Shown: piece by piece, positions 23,800 to 36,029 of the stretch
How positions within the stretch are numbered: the first letter of the stretch is position 1
Layout of the letters: each line of letters begins with the position of its first letter
Assembly: GCA_907163375.1 (NCBI GenBank)
Contig: CAJQUW010007984.1
Coordinates: 62,001-126,000 of the forward strand
Direction of reading: 5' to 3'
DNA length: 64,000 bases
Source: Prostheceraeus crozeri
Taxonomy: Eukaryota > Platyhelminthes > Polycladida > Euryleptidae
The notes under the pieces: generated by a model
Told to the model about the DNA's origin: nothing
Databases searched by the model: none
The model's input: the letters and a program-made list of their open reading frames with translations, nothing else
Program-made: the position numbers and the translations under genes

Positions 23800-24589
23800 A
23801 TGGTAGGTGATCCGGTCTCAAGTACTCAGTCTCCGAACTCTCAGAACGCTCTAGACGCCGCTCGACGACAACGTGAGTTCATTCCTGAACACAAAAAAGA
23901 CGACAAGTATTGGGAACGAAGAAGAAAAAACAACGAAGCAGCGAAGCGATCACGTGAAAAACGGCGACTCAACGACGTTGCGATGGAAAAAAAGATAGTG
24001 GAATTAACTCAAGATAATCGAAAACTACAACAGGAACTAGTAGACATTAAAAAACGATTCGGAGTGGCGCCCGACGATGTGAACCACGCTCATCCCGGCC
24101 ATCCGCAAAGCGAATCTCCGAACCAGGCCCCTATCATGACTGCTACTTCGCACTCTCCTTCAGGACCGCCGGTACCACGGCTCCTTCCTGGACCTCCAAA
24201 CCCATTTCTACCTCAATCTCCTCACGACCTAATTGCTCTTTCTCGCATGGTCAGCCCAGCTCTATTGTTACCAAATCAGGGTCATGTCTCAGCTCCTCGC
24301 ACAACTGTGTCTCAGTCAAACCTTATTCTCCAGCCAACTGCGTCGCCTCCAACAGCTACCTCAATTCCACTGCACGTTGGTGTGCCTCATAACATACCAC
24401 TGAATATGGCCGTGACCGAGATTGCAGATGATCAGCCTCTCGACTTGACGTGCTCTTCTCCTACCAAGATCAGTCCTTCACCATCCTCGTCTGACCATCT
24501 CAAAGTGGAGCCGAATGATTTGAGGGTTTCGATAACTGTGCCATCCAGTGGACACGCTCCGTTATCTCTAGGAAGACACAATATAAATA
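23800..24589 (+). CDS. bZIP gene, exon 2: NFIL3/E4BP4-like bZIP domain
   Basis: Encodes residues 14-276. REFIPEHKKDDKYWE leads into the basic region RRRKNNEAAKRSREKRR (residues 53-69) with the DNA-contacting N57 and R65. A leucine zipper follows with heptad residues M75, L82, L89 and I96, ending in KRFG. REFIP, YWE and NNEAAKRSREKRRLND are hallmarks of the NFIL3/E4BP4/vrille group, whose members bind TTAYGTAA-type D-boxes and usually repress transcription in circadian and developmental settings. The rest is Pro/Ser-rich and disordered. It has a CtBP-type PLDLT motif (226-230) and a sumoylation-type LKVE (247-250), both consistent with repression. The acceptor is CCTCTTCAG and the donor ATA|GTGAGT (phase 1). 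If the donor is skipped, the frame runs 15 more codons and stops at 24634-24636, giving a 291-aa NFIL3-only form. Confidence 0.9.
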
Positions 24590-26080
24590 GTGAGTACATT
24601 TGCTTGTATCTGATGAGCTGCGAAGTTGCACATTAAATTTCATGAGAACGTGTGCTCAAGAGTCAAGATATCATAAGCAAATGATTTTGAAGTAGTTTTG
24701 GTACTTCTATACTTCCCCCCCCCCCACATTTCTGTTGTTGACACCCGGAAGTGTTGCATCGTCAACGATCTTCTCTTGCTCCTACTTGTTCTCACCAATG
24801 TGGTATAGCTTTGAGTGTATAAAACTCCTATTATCTGACTTGTAGAACATTTACAGCCTCAGAATTAGACAACTGCTCGTCATTTGTCTGTAGACAGCAA
24901 TCACACGAAGTTCATGATCACAGTCGTATCTTGCATTCTAACTGAGTATCCAAGGGACCAATCCAACATCCCAGGATTCATATCCTGGATCCCAGGATCC
25001 CAGGATGTATAGTCCTATACAGCACATTATATATTTGCCATTAGTGGAAGGAGTACACACTATGCAGTAAGCACCTTACGTAGAAGTCGGATAAGAAGAT
25101 AATCGAAACAAAAGTCTAATTATCCAACCTCTGTAGTAGGCTACCTCATACATGAAAAATCGGAAATATTGCTCAATGAAGATGATTTTCCAGTCGATCT
25201 CTGCATCACTTAACGAGCAACAATGTCGTTGCTGGCATTATTGTCTGCTGTATTTACATTGAAACTATATTTAATTGAACTCAAATATGAATAAACTAAT
25301 CTGAAAAACGGTATGCATCGAAATTATATCGGAATAAACTGAAGGAATAGGAATTCTTAGATATGCAAAATAATTACTATTAAGAACTAGATAATTACTG
25401 TTTAGTTCATTAAACTGATCTCTGACGTGGATTTCATTTTACCTGCAAGAGTGCCATGTACGCGCTTGATAGTTCATTAGTAACCTGAAACCGGATCTAG
25501 ACCAGAGGAACCAGGTCTTGGAGGAGTATGTTCATAAATATAATCATGAAAGTTGACAAGCAATGGACATGCGTCCCGAATACCTTTCTAAAATCAGTAA
25601 CTAAATTCATCATTTCATTGACATGAGATGACCAATGTTATTGCTTATATCCAGGGAGGCATTGATTTTTTATGTTTCTCCATCACATTGTATGTGACAG
25701 TCAGCTGGATTATAATAAAGTGGAACAGTTGTATCTTTTACCTGTTGCTAAATTATACTTGGAAGCTATTTTTCATATAGTACCTGAATTGCAAGCGTTT
25801 AACTAGCAGACATCAGCTGCACTCTGTCAAAAATCGCATAAAGTTTGCGCCTCGTAAAGCGCTGATGTAGTAACTTAAAGTTTTATACATTATGCAAATT
25901 TAGATATTAAATTGTAAGACACTCGATTATAATTTTTTCATAATATTTGTACAAGTATCATCTTGAATATATTGTAACATTTATCATTTGTTGGTAGAAT
26001 ATAGGCTAAATGCTTGACGCATCTTGAAAAAAATATGGGTTACTTTAGATTCAGGGAGCGTTGGGGGGAATAGGAAATAT

Positions 26081-27983
26081 GTAAACCGGTTCCCGGAAAT
26101 AATTCGACCGGCATTTGGACCGGCGACCGGATCAATAAAATATCTTTTCGTGACTATATAGAGTTATTCATTGTGCCTTTAACTTGATACGCTAGATTTA
26201 CAAAGAGGGAATAATAGGCCCTTTCCCTTTTATCGTTAGGTCAGTTGATTTGGAGGCCTGTAGGCCGAAACCTGTGGTGCGAGGCCTTAATAGGATATTT
26301 GGCTCTTAGTTGTTGGGACTGTTTGGATGTATTTTTTATAGCTGGAGGTAGGCATTAATTAATAATGTACAGGCCCTACGGATGCATATAGTTAGTCCTT
26401 TTTGCCCTTCTATATATAGGCCCATCTTGTTCAGATAGGTGCCTTTATAGTTGGGCTTAGACCTTTGTGCCTGTTATATGCCTTTGCAGCCCTTAGCTAC
26501 TGTTAGAATGTTACAATTCCTAGCCTAGGCTAGGAACACTTAATTTGATTTGTTCTTCTTCGAGGGTGCTAGGTTTTTTTTTTTGCAGCAGTTTCGACAA
26601 ATGCGAAACGTAACACACTCGGCGAGACAGCATGGCAGCATAAGTGACTAAAATTGAAAAATTCAGTTCATATGGAGATGGTAATAGGACTATACCATAA
26701 AAATGTCAAGATCGCCAATCACAGGCTGTCCTATGGTTTGAGCGGTTTTTCGTTTGACCTTGCCGGTTTATTTTAAGCTCTTCCTTGCACCGAGAAAGAG
26801 CACTCTGTTTACCTGTGAAAATTTAGGGGTACTACCTCTGGGCGCGGCGCCTTTGCGGGGGGTTATAGCACAGTGATCAAGTCATCTAGTGGGGGGGGGG
26901 ATGTTGTCTGTGGTGGTGTGTTGGTTTTTTTGGGTTTCTTCGTTTTTTTTTTTTTGTTTTTCTGTCGAACGGGAAAAGTGCGTAAATATTTTTCGGAAAC
27001 CGATAGCGCCCCGGATTAGATATCATGAATGCCTGACACCTGAAGGGAAGGTTTTCACGCCTCATATTAGAGGTGAGCGCATTCGCATGTAATTTGTGCC
27101 TTGTTAAACGGCTGCCTAATAAATTAACTTTTTTAAACGGATTGGACAGGTTGGGGGGATCTTCTAGGTTGGAATCTGTTACCGCACTATCTAATCACCA
27201 GGGGAGCGCAGTGCAACTCCGCCAGCCCTTGTAGCACGCACAGCTGGACCCTGATACAGCGCAGCACGCGATGATACAGACTAACAGACTGCCTGAATAC
27301 CAAGGCCAAACCGAAACCCCATCGACCTGAGCCCTTGCCCACCCCCTGGTACATTCAGGTCAGAATAGCACCAAGGAGGATTATGGGCAGGCGGCCTCAT
27401 ACACAAGCGACAAACGGGGTGATGCCTTGGTAACACAGGCATGGGGCGACCACACACACTATACGCCCCTTCCCCCCCATGTCCCGGCCCCAGCCCAAAC
27501 TCGGATCACCCCCCCTGCGACCAGCACCCCCGGGGTCATCTCTTTTGTTCGCTCCTTTTCCCCCCCCCCCCCCCATCCCTCTCTCCGTCCCCCCCACCTG
27601 TACCCTTATCAACCTTCTCCCCCATCGGTCCCCACTCCCATCATCCCCCAATCATCGCCCTGCGCCTCGCCCCTACTCCCCCACACTTCCCCACCGGCCG
27701 CAACCTCTTTTCCTACACTTTCCCCCCACCCCCTACCTCGCCTCCCCGTCTCCTCCCCTAGCCTCTCCCCCCCTCTCCTGCCCATCATTTCTACCCCCAT
27801 CCCCCTCCCCCCCCTCATCCCAGCATAGCAGGATGAAATTTAGGCCGATGTGACGTCTCTGCCGGGGGTTTATATTGGACGGTTGATTTTTCAGACCGGT
27901 TTTTTTCTTTTTTTTTTTTTTTGTTTTTTTTTATATTATTTATATATTTTATATGTTTTTCATATGACCGGCGACCGGTTTAC
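26081..27983. mobile_element. Possible DNA element bounded by inverted GTAAACCGGT
   Basis: The left end GTAAACCGGT (26081-26090) is inverted at the right as ACCGGTTTAC (27974-27983). Each side also carries the subterminal block GACCGGCGACCGG (left about 26123-26135, right about 27966-27978). The interior has G- and C-rich tracts and no transposase. It belongs with the ACCGG-rich repeats elsewhere in the window. No target-site duplication was found, so the true ends are uncertain. Confidence 0.4.
27467..27830 (+). repeat. C-rich polypyrimidine tract
   Basis: About 360 bases that are overwhelmingly C and T, with many CCCC runs, giving Pro-rich or Gly-rich shadow frames on all phases. The minus strand is a strong G-quadruplex candidate. 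Confidence 0.85.
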
Positions 27984-28270
27984 AATCTCGTGGTTACTAT
28001 AGCACAGCCTGAATATTACGAAACATTCCTGTATCATCTTGATCACAGGACATTCCTATCATTAATTTAAGATCAGTGTACTGGGCATATGCTTTATGCG
28101 CATTTTTTACGCTGTCAATTGAATTCCTGTCTTTTTTAATCGAATCGTTTTGAAGATTGTTTTGTAATACCGTTTTTCTCGAATAGAAGAGGCCCTCAAA
28201 TAGAACCCGCACCTAAATCTATCAATAAAGATGATTTTGCGATTTTTATCATGAAACCATTTCTATAGAG

Positions 28271-28600
28271 CAGTGGTGGACAACAAAGTTGGGATAGAGG
28301 GCCACAAGTTTTAAAGGGCAAAAATGCGCTAAAAATTCCTTTACTCTGTCCTCTTTTAAGTGTACATGAGGACTGTGTTCTATACATAGTCGCATGACAT
28401 AATTGTACAAGCAAATGCATACATCAGCAGCATTGTGCACAACTGAATGCGCGAATAGCATGGAATATTTACAAATGATGTCGATGTGTCATGAAAAGAT
28501 GAAACTAATATATTTACATGTGATTGTGGTTTTGACGAACATGCTGTACTTGCTATTAAGGAAATATAATTTGCATTCAAAGATCTCTGTGAATAATGAA
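28271..28600 (+). mobile_element. hAT-like element, left end
   Basis: CAGTGGTGGACAAC followed by ggccacaagttttaaa is a typical hAT terminus (CAGTGGTGGxCAAxC). The body continues at least to about 28450. The right end and target-site duplication were not found. Similar ends (inverted) lie at 32694-32710. Confidence 0.45.
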
Positions 28601-29336
28601 AAAATATAAGGGCTAACTAGTTACGGAAGCTTCTCTTTTGTGTAAGTAAATTAAAAATAATAATAATAGCATCATCGCTTATCAGACATATTCGGACATG
28701 ACATCGCGTCATGAGACATTTCTTCATAGAAAAATAGCGGCTTGTAAGTACAGTACATTTTTCCACCTACATGCCGTACAATGTAAAATGACACAAATAG
28801 ATTAAACGTTATATACCTGTACGTACATTGAAAATGCTGTCTGAGAGACTACACTGCTTGCTGTACAGACAGTGCTTCTGTTCTTGCCATTTGATATAAG
28901 GTACGTGTATTGTTTACGCATGCTATTGTATTAAATGCACATGCAAATTATACACTGCTACGACACACTGTTATCCAATGATCTAAATATATACATTCCC
29001 TCCAACTTGCCTTAAATTCAAACAATTATGGTATTTGATATTGGTTATCTAATTTCGGTTCTCTCGAATAGGCAATAAATTGTGCAATTGAATGGGAAAT
29101 TACGTATATATTGTTGCACTTGGTGGTCGCCTTATTTTTAAAGTGTATTGGAAGCTCACTAACTGAACGTCGCATTTTGTAGTATTGACCCAGAATTATA
29201 TTTCACGTAGATTTCTAGGTCACTGCATTGCGCAATTGTCTTTCATAGTATCAGTAGTTAATGACATAAGTAAACTACATGTCATTTCATCAGCACTGGA
29301 AACCGCATGTTAGACCGATAAAAATAGACGTCTGTT

Positions 29337-30006
29337 ATTGTAATCAATTACATTTTCTGATGAGTGATTTATAATCGTAATTAATTACATTTTTAGTCAT
29401 GTAATTGAGATGCAATTACAATTACTTTTCAGACGGGACTGTTCAACATTCACTTAGCATACAGTTTGAATTATTTTTCTCGTCGATAATGAGCTACCAA
29501 TCTTAGGTGTGCACCAGTTGTACAACTGCCGGTAATTTTTTTCAAAATCTAAATAAGTGCCGGTATTATGATATTGTTTCCCCCTTATCTTAATTGATGA
29601 TCGGAAAATGCATATCAGGAAACTGATTTTACTTAATTTCCCCTCTGAAAAATAGGAGCAAATAAATTCTTCTAGGACACAGTCTTAATCTTTAAATAAA
29701 TTTAGATCTCAACAGAGATGCAATTGCAAACATAGTCAAGTGTCCTAGAGGCCACAAGTCTCGATATCCCAGCAATGTATCTTCAATTTGAATCGTAGAA
29801 GAGAAATGTTATGCGAAAACACTTAGGGGAGGATTGAAAAGGTGGCACTTTAATGTCAATGCTACAAGCGTTGTCTGTTTCTCCGGTGAGCAATTGAAAT
29901 TAGCCTCAAAATCCTCCCTGAAAAGAAATGGTTGCCGACAATTAGCTAAAGTAATGGCAAGGTAATTGAAGAAAAACGGAGTAATTTGTAATTGTAATCA
30001 ATTATA
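29337..30006. repeat. Cluster of AATTAC / TAATCAATTA motifs
   Basis: TTGTAATCAATTA occurs at about 29338 and again at about 29992, and GTAATTAATTACAT plus GCAATTACAATTAC lie near 29382-29427. These may be the subterminal repeats of a hAT element, and they also match homeodomain binding sites. Sequence alone does not decide. Confidence 0.45.
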
Positions 30007-32139
30007 GCTCATGAATATTTGGCACATGTCTGATTTTAAACTTGACAAATATTCTTCCTGTAGGAACATAGAAATCATTCTTTCACCTCATAAAATATCA
30101 TCATTTCTCTATTTATTTTAAGGATTTTAGGTTTTCACAGCGCTATTGATTTCGAGCGTAGGTTAACAGAACACCAAGATGTCACATTAATTGGAGCTGC
30201 TATGGTTTCAGGATGGTGTCTTTATTATTAATCTTCCCAAGTAGATCCCAACTTAATTAGACTTTCTGGGTATGAAGTTATATTATGACACCCTACCTCT
30301 CATCAGCTTTTGCTTACAACTAAAACCTAGTTGCAAGTGGGTGCATTTATTATACATGTGTCATTTCTAAGGGGAACATTGCATCTCGACCATATTGCAA
30401 ATCTCAACAGAAACATTTTAGTCAGCATAACAGATTTCAATCATCGCTTTAAAGCAACAAAATATTTCAATTATTATTTTTTGATTTTTCCTGTTGAGAT
30501 TTGGTCTACAGCTCATTCCATCCTGAATCATCTGTATCACAAAAATGAAATTATCTTCAATCTGGTGCAAAGGCCCACAAGTTTAAGTACAAAATGAGGC
30601 ACAATGTCTGCTTTTGTTTTTTCACGTAGTTACTGGATTTCCCTTGCTAATCACAAACTCTTACCATGTCGATGACGTTTTTCACTCGATGGAAGTCATA
30701 AATCCCACTCAAATGTTCTCTAAAATTCGCTGTAAATCTATATGCTAGTTTAGACTCCGGTGCGTTGTATATTGGTATCTGGTTTTGTCCGATTGACAAT
30801 AGTAAAATGTTGAGCTGCGTCTGAAGTATTGTGGTGTCTGACATATTTTAGCAGATTTCGTACTAATTTGAAAACGTGGGGGAGATGTAAAAGCAACCCT
30901 CTTCACATCTTGCTGATGGTGCCTTAGCCTTGTGTAATTAAACCAAAAAAGTCACATTTTGGTTTTGTTGTTTCTCTCGTCCTCGTATATCGTATGGTAA
31001 ACTTCAGTTAGGTGCACTGATGTTTGAATCGTGCCACAATACTAACTGACAACGTCATTGTTTCCGCGTGCCTGTTAGAGTTGTTGCATAAGGTTGATGC
31101 AATCGTTACGTCGCGATGAATTGTTACCATGACACTCATGTTTATCAAACGCCTCACCGATTATGCGCAAATGCTTTATATTTCTTATCATGCCTTCAAG
31201 TTGCATTGATGAAATGGTTTATGTAATATACTCTCGTAACACAGCTGAAATGCAGTCGTAGAGGTTAAGTGAGACCAATTCTGCAGCGTTCCACTTACAT
31301 CATCGACATCACATGCAATGATTGTGTTGATAGTGTAATGTACCTTGACTTTGATTTATTCATTCGTACTCTTTTTGTGCTTCTCAGAAGATTAAAAGGA
31401 TAAAAATAAGTGACGAATGTAATGATTTTAATGCAGGCATTAAATCCTTGGGTGGAAAGGAACTTGATGGTGAATAGTACAGGCTTACCAACGAGAGACG
31501 TAATTTCTTTTAGAATGCGACGGTAATGGAACAGTATGTGTAGACTGCAGACCCATTCCTACATGGGACAGGTTATGGGGAAATTATTGATAGATAAACA
31601 AAGTTTCTATTAGTCTCTTGTAGTCGATTGGTGACGGTGACAGTCAGTAGACGGAAAGACATCTCGAATCGATAGGTCATCTCATTCGTGCTGATGTTTC
31701 ATCCTTTTTGGCTGTTTAGGTCTCTATCGTCAAATAATCTACGGTCTGATTTTGCTGCTTTCATTGTTTTCTCATCAGCAGCTTTATTATTCTTGCTATG
31801 AGCACATACTTTATTTTCTATGTAGAAATCTTTATTATTTGTTCTGCAGTTCAATTTGATTTCTTAGTCTGTCTGATTGTTGTTGTCCGCGGTGGGCACA
31901 ATATTCGGATTTCCTACATATCTTGAACTGCCATTCAACAGCACACGGCATTTTCCAAGCAGTGGCAGCGACATCAGATTATTTCATAGTTTATTTGACA
32001 GTTGCGGAAAATCAATCGACTATACCTTACGTAGCACAGGACCAGCATCACGACAGTTTGCATAGGAAATTAAGGATGTCTTACTAATTATTTGGTGCAC
32101 TTCATTGTCAGTTATTTACTTTTAACCAAATCGGCACTC

Positions 32140-32264
32140 TCGGTACATCGAAAGTGTCGATTTCAGATTAATTCAAATAAAGAATTCGACTGATTAATCG
32201 GCTACCTTCCACCGATTAATCGGTAATCAGTCGATTATCAAAATTGCTTATCGGTGCATCCCTA
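32140..32264 (-). mobile_element. hAT MITE end (TAGGGATGCACCGA)
   Basis: The right edge TCGGTGCATCCCTA (32251-32264) is the inverse of the widespread hAT terminus TAGGGATGCACCGA. Internal GATTAATCGG palindromes are also typical. The left end is not recognised. Confidence 0.6.
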
Positions 32265-32369
32265 GTCAAAGCGAATATATTTCAGCATTCACTACGCTTA
32301 TCGATTGACTAAAAGCATATTTCGAATTTACAAGCGAAATATTCTTATCTTATAGCTGAAATTATACTC

Positions 32370-32710
32370 AAATTCACAAATGTTGCCAAGCAAAAAGGGG
32401 CCTATTCAGAAAATGAACCATGAAAGTGTGAATATACACTATACAGCAGGCGTGGAAAAAGTGCTGCCCGAGGAGATGCGAACAGCTGCTTGCCACAGCA
32501 CACTTGGCGCTGCTTTTCTCGATACCTGTACAGTGATTTGCTTCTGAAAATGTCTTCCATGGGAAAATTACAGCAGACATGGTGTGGCCAGACCCGGGTT
32601 CATCATTTACTGAGTCTCAAATGACAAAATCGTCATCATGCCGTTAAATAAGTATAAACATGCTTAAGTATGCTGAAGTTTATCGGACCCTTGATATGGC
32701 CCACCACTAG
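32370..32710 (-). mobile_element. hAT-like element, end fragment
   Basis: GGCCCACCACTAG at 32698-32710 is an inverted hAT-type terminus (CTAGTGGTGGGCC). A minus-strand 68-aa frame inside (32374-32580) has no recognisable domain. Confidence 0.4.
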
Positions 32711-33138
32711 GAAAATGTTGCTCCTATTCTACAGTGCAGGCTATTTACTATATTTTGACAGTATTCGTATCAGGTCGATCTTGAGTTTCAAAATTTCCAA
32801 TAAAGCGAGCTCTGGCCTTGATGAATGAATTCTGTTTAGTACGCAAAAACGAGTTGGAAGTTATAAGAATAAAGCCGTAATAATCGGCAGACGTTATGTT
32901 TGTGAAATTAAAGTATGATAAAAGGTTTGGAGTAATAATCACAGTATGGGGTGTGATGAGAATCCCAATAATTTTCTGTGGAAATGTGCTGGAATTCTGT
33001 CTCACTGGCAAACTGGCAAGCCTGAAAAGCTCAATTCCAGGCTTGCTTGCTGAGTGAATTGAATTTGAACTTAACTTTACCAAGACCTTTGAGCAACATT
33101 AACCCACCATCATCGGGGAGCAACAACTTAACAAGAAA

Positions 33139-33348
33139 TGCAAGATGTTAAAAAATGATGGTTTAACGTCTCTGCTCCCCATGCTGGCAGCTTGTACGGT
33201 GCTGAAATGGTCAAACTTAAATCTGGAGCGTTGTGATCCTTTAGTCCGGATGCCCTTCATGACAACTTCGATTGACAGTCTCGGGGCTCGACCTCAGAAC
33301 CGAAAGATCGCTAGGCCAAGACTTAACCACTGGGCCACGGAGAGCACC
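33139..33348 (-). mobile_element. tRNA-derived SINE (family 1), minus-strand copy
   Basis: Read on the minus strand, the pol III A-box-like TGGCCCAGTGGTTA and the B-box-like GAGGTCGAGCCCC lie about 30 bp apart. A body with GGACTAAA.GATCA and a tail ending GACGTTAAACCATC follow. The same head and body occur on the plus strand at 60306-60490. Non-coding. Confidence 0.75.
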
Positions 33349-35779
33349 AGATCTATATTAAGACATGCATAGAAACTAATTCAGACTAATGACATAGATA
33401 GGTAAGGAAAATCAAGGTTATGGACATAAAGGATTCACAAGTCTTAGCATAGATATTTTGAATTTTATTTAAGTTAATGAAAAGTGGCTGTTTTGTTACA
33501 TTTGCCATTTATAGTGGATATTATATTGGAAAATTATTTCCGTACATCGTTAAAATGGATTTAAATTTACATCGTCTCCAAATTGCATTTGTAGTGTTGG
33601 TGAGATTATCAGTTCTTAACAACTTCCAACCATTTTCTTGTCAGCATGTGGCTTTGAAATGTCGAGACAGTTGGCCATACATGTCTTATCAAGTTTTACT
33701 CGTAATATACACTGTATAAACACCTCATACAAAATTTTGAAATATGAGCCAATATTTACATGGTATTCATTAATGCAGTAATGAATCAATTATGCGTAGT
33801 TCATTCTAATGGAACATGACAGTGAATGAAATGGTTCTATTGTTTACCTTCTTAGAACAGGTGACGCTTAGTCTTCGGCCGTGGTTAGAAATCTTTCTGC
33901 AGTAATCGTATTCTTTGCACAGAATCTATTTATAATAAATGGACTTTCTTATGATGGAATTATTCGTATCGCGTTGTCATTGTATTATTGACATAATTCA
34001 ATGTATATTTAATTGTGTGAACAGCAGATAATATTTAGATAATTGTCATTTCTGAGGGTAATTAGTTTGTTTTGTAAGATGCTGACTATATTTTGATTAG
34101 CGCGTGAAATGTCATGTAACATGTTATATATTACGTGTTCGGTGAAACAGTGTTTACATTTTCCGTGCAGTCATCAAACCCTACGCAATAATTTCGGCAT
34201 CAGTCGCGGTGTCGTTTCCGGAATGCTTCCAATTTAAAATGTCTAACTTTCGACGGTCTGTGTGCGCAGTGGTGACTCACTGAATAAATCTCTGACGTAA
34301 ACACTTTCTGTTCATCTTACCCCCTTGGCCTTCACGTTAATGAATAATCCTTCTTCAGACACTGAACTCCAATGAGGTTTCAACCCAATCGATTTAACAA
34401 TTGCTCATTCCGTAGAATGACGTAAATGTTATGCGCTATTACGCATTGCCTTATAATGACAGTTCATCGTTTGCCTTTCGGACAAAGAAGACTGCCTCAT
34501 TCAACCGCTCGTTGATATGAGTTGCAGAATGTCTCTGATTTACGCATTAGTGTCATTGGCACGAACTTACAGCATTTTGAAATGGAATTAAGATAGCAAA
34601 GATTGTTATCAATCGTATACATCAATTAAGCGACTCAGAAATCCAAACGTGATGATGATGTACTAATGGATGACTGATAAAGCAGGGATTGTGAAAAATT
34701 GATTGCAATCTAATTGTACTAAGAAATTAATTAATTGAAATTGGATTACAAAATTCGAACAGTTTCTGCAACTTGATGGCATTGACTATTGATTTGCTTG
34801 ATCCAAAATTTGTTTAACTAAACACGTTACACTGCAATAAGAAGCCTCTGGACTATCTTTCAGACTCAAATTGAAAAATAATTCATACTTGCGGTGAAAT
34901 AAATTTGATATTAGCGAACGCATATTATTTTAACTTTCTGATTAATATAGTTCTTTCAAAGTTTACACCGAAATATTTAAATCATATTTACATGAATGAC
35001 GACTTCCGTTTAACATAGGATTCTCACGCACATTTTACTCGAGTGTTGACTCCTCATGAAATCATCAGTATATTTTGTGCTGAAACCAATCTCAGCATGA
35101 GTTTTGAAACTAATGATAAACCTGCAAATTTCAATCTCTAATTGACTTACGGATTTGAATGCTGTTGCATAATTTGACCTTGATTTTCGGCGGACCTTCA
35201 GGACAACTTTGCCCACACTTCTCTGATTGAGAATTTTTCGTATCATCTTAGGATTGAAATTATTTCATCTTGTATTTTTTATTGTTTAACCCTAATTTCA
35301 TTTTCATATTTAAACAGATACCAGAAATTTGAAAACAGATTGTCTCTTGATACATTGTGGTGGAGATAACGCGGTTAGTAATTTTGAGTCTTCTTCCTTT
35401 TTATTACGTCATAGTTTGCATAAAACAGGATGCTTAAGTGAATTATTGTATCAGAAATGTTTGCAGAAATCTGTAATCAGAACGATTGTATGTCATCCGT
35501 GTCGAGATATGACGTAGTCATCGCAGCTTTATTGGCAAGCAATTTGTAGACATCACCTGATTCGGACGCTCGCTTTCGGTGATGCATATCTGACCGATCC
35601 TCGTGAACTCTTGCATGATCCACTTCAGACTTCGTTATATTCTACGAGTTGACTCTCAACTCGAATGGAATGAGTTTTGGATGATTCGGGGAAGAGGCTA
35701 TCGACCGCGAATGATGGATGCTGCTGGCATAACCTACCTATTTATGCTTTCTGTGAAAGTAGACAGTTATTAGTTAGCG

Positions 35780-36029
35780 CGCGTGTTTGTGTGTCTGTCT
35801 GTCTCTGAATGTACGCACGCTGCGGCTGCGCATGCCCCGTTTGCGTAGATGGATTTTGGGAAATCAGGGATGCAATGTTCTGCTTGCAGTGGGATTCGCC
35901 TCTGCGATCGAACTGTAACGCCAGACACAAGCAGTTTGGCAGGTTAACCGGCGTGGCAGCACGCCCGTTCATTCTCGCTCAGACCTGTCCTCGTGAGGTT
36001 TCGTTGTCGAGAATTAATTAGACGACCAG
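35780..36029 (+). promoter_or_regulatory. Promoter-like CpG patch ending in a strong splice donor
   Basis: GC- and CpG-richer than the rest of intron 2. It contains an NRF1-like CTGCGCATGCCC (35826-35837) and ends at CAG|GTAGGT (donor at 36030). Spliced to the exon 3 acceptor it would act as a non-coding first exon. In the phase needed there is no ATG after the TAA at 35945-35947, so translation would begin at the ATG at 39152-39154 in exon 3. This is a candidate alternative promoter for a C/EBP-only product, inferred only from sequence. Confidence 0.35.

Noticed and set aside
27397-27853. Pro/Ser-rich and Gly-rich frames of 69-133 aa
   Set aside because: By-products of a C-rich tract. All phases are open because CT-rich DNA lacks stop codons.
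28271-32710. A single 4.4-kb hAT element with CAGTGGTGG and CCACCACTAG ends
   Set aside because: The flanking 8 bases differ and other elements lie between, so the two ends are better taken as separate copies.
35809-36021. 70-aa plus-strand frame as a coding first exon for exon 3
   Set aside because: It ends in TAG before the donor at 36030, and its frame does not match the exon 3 phase.
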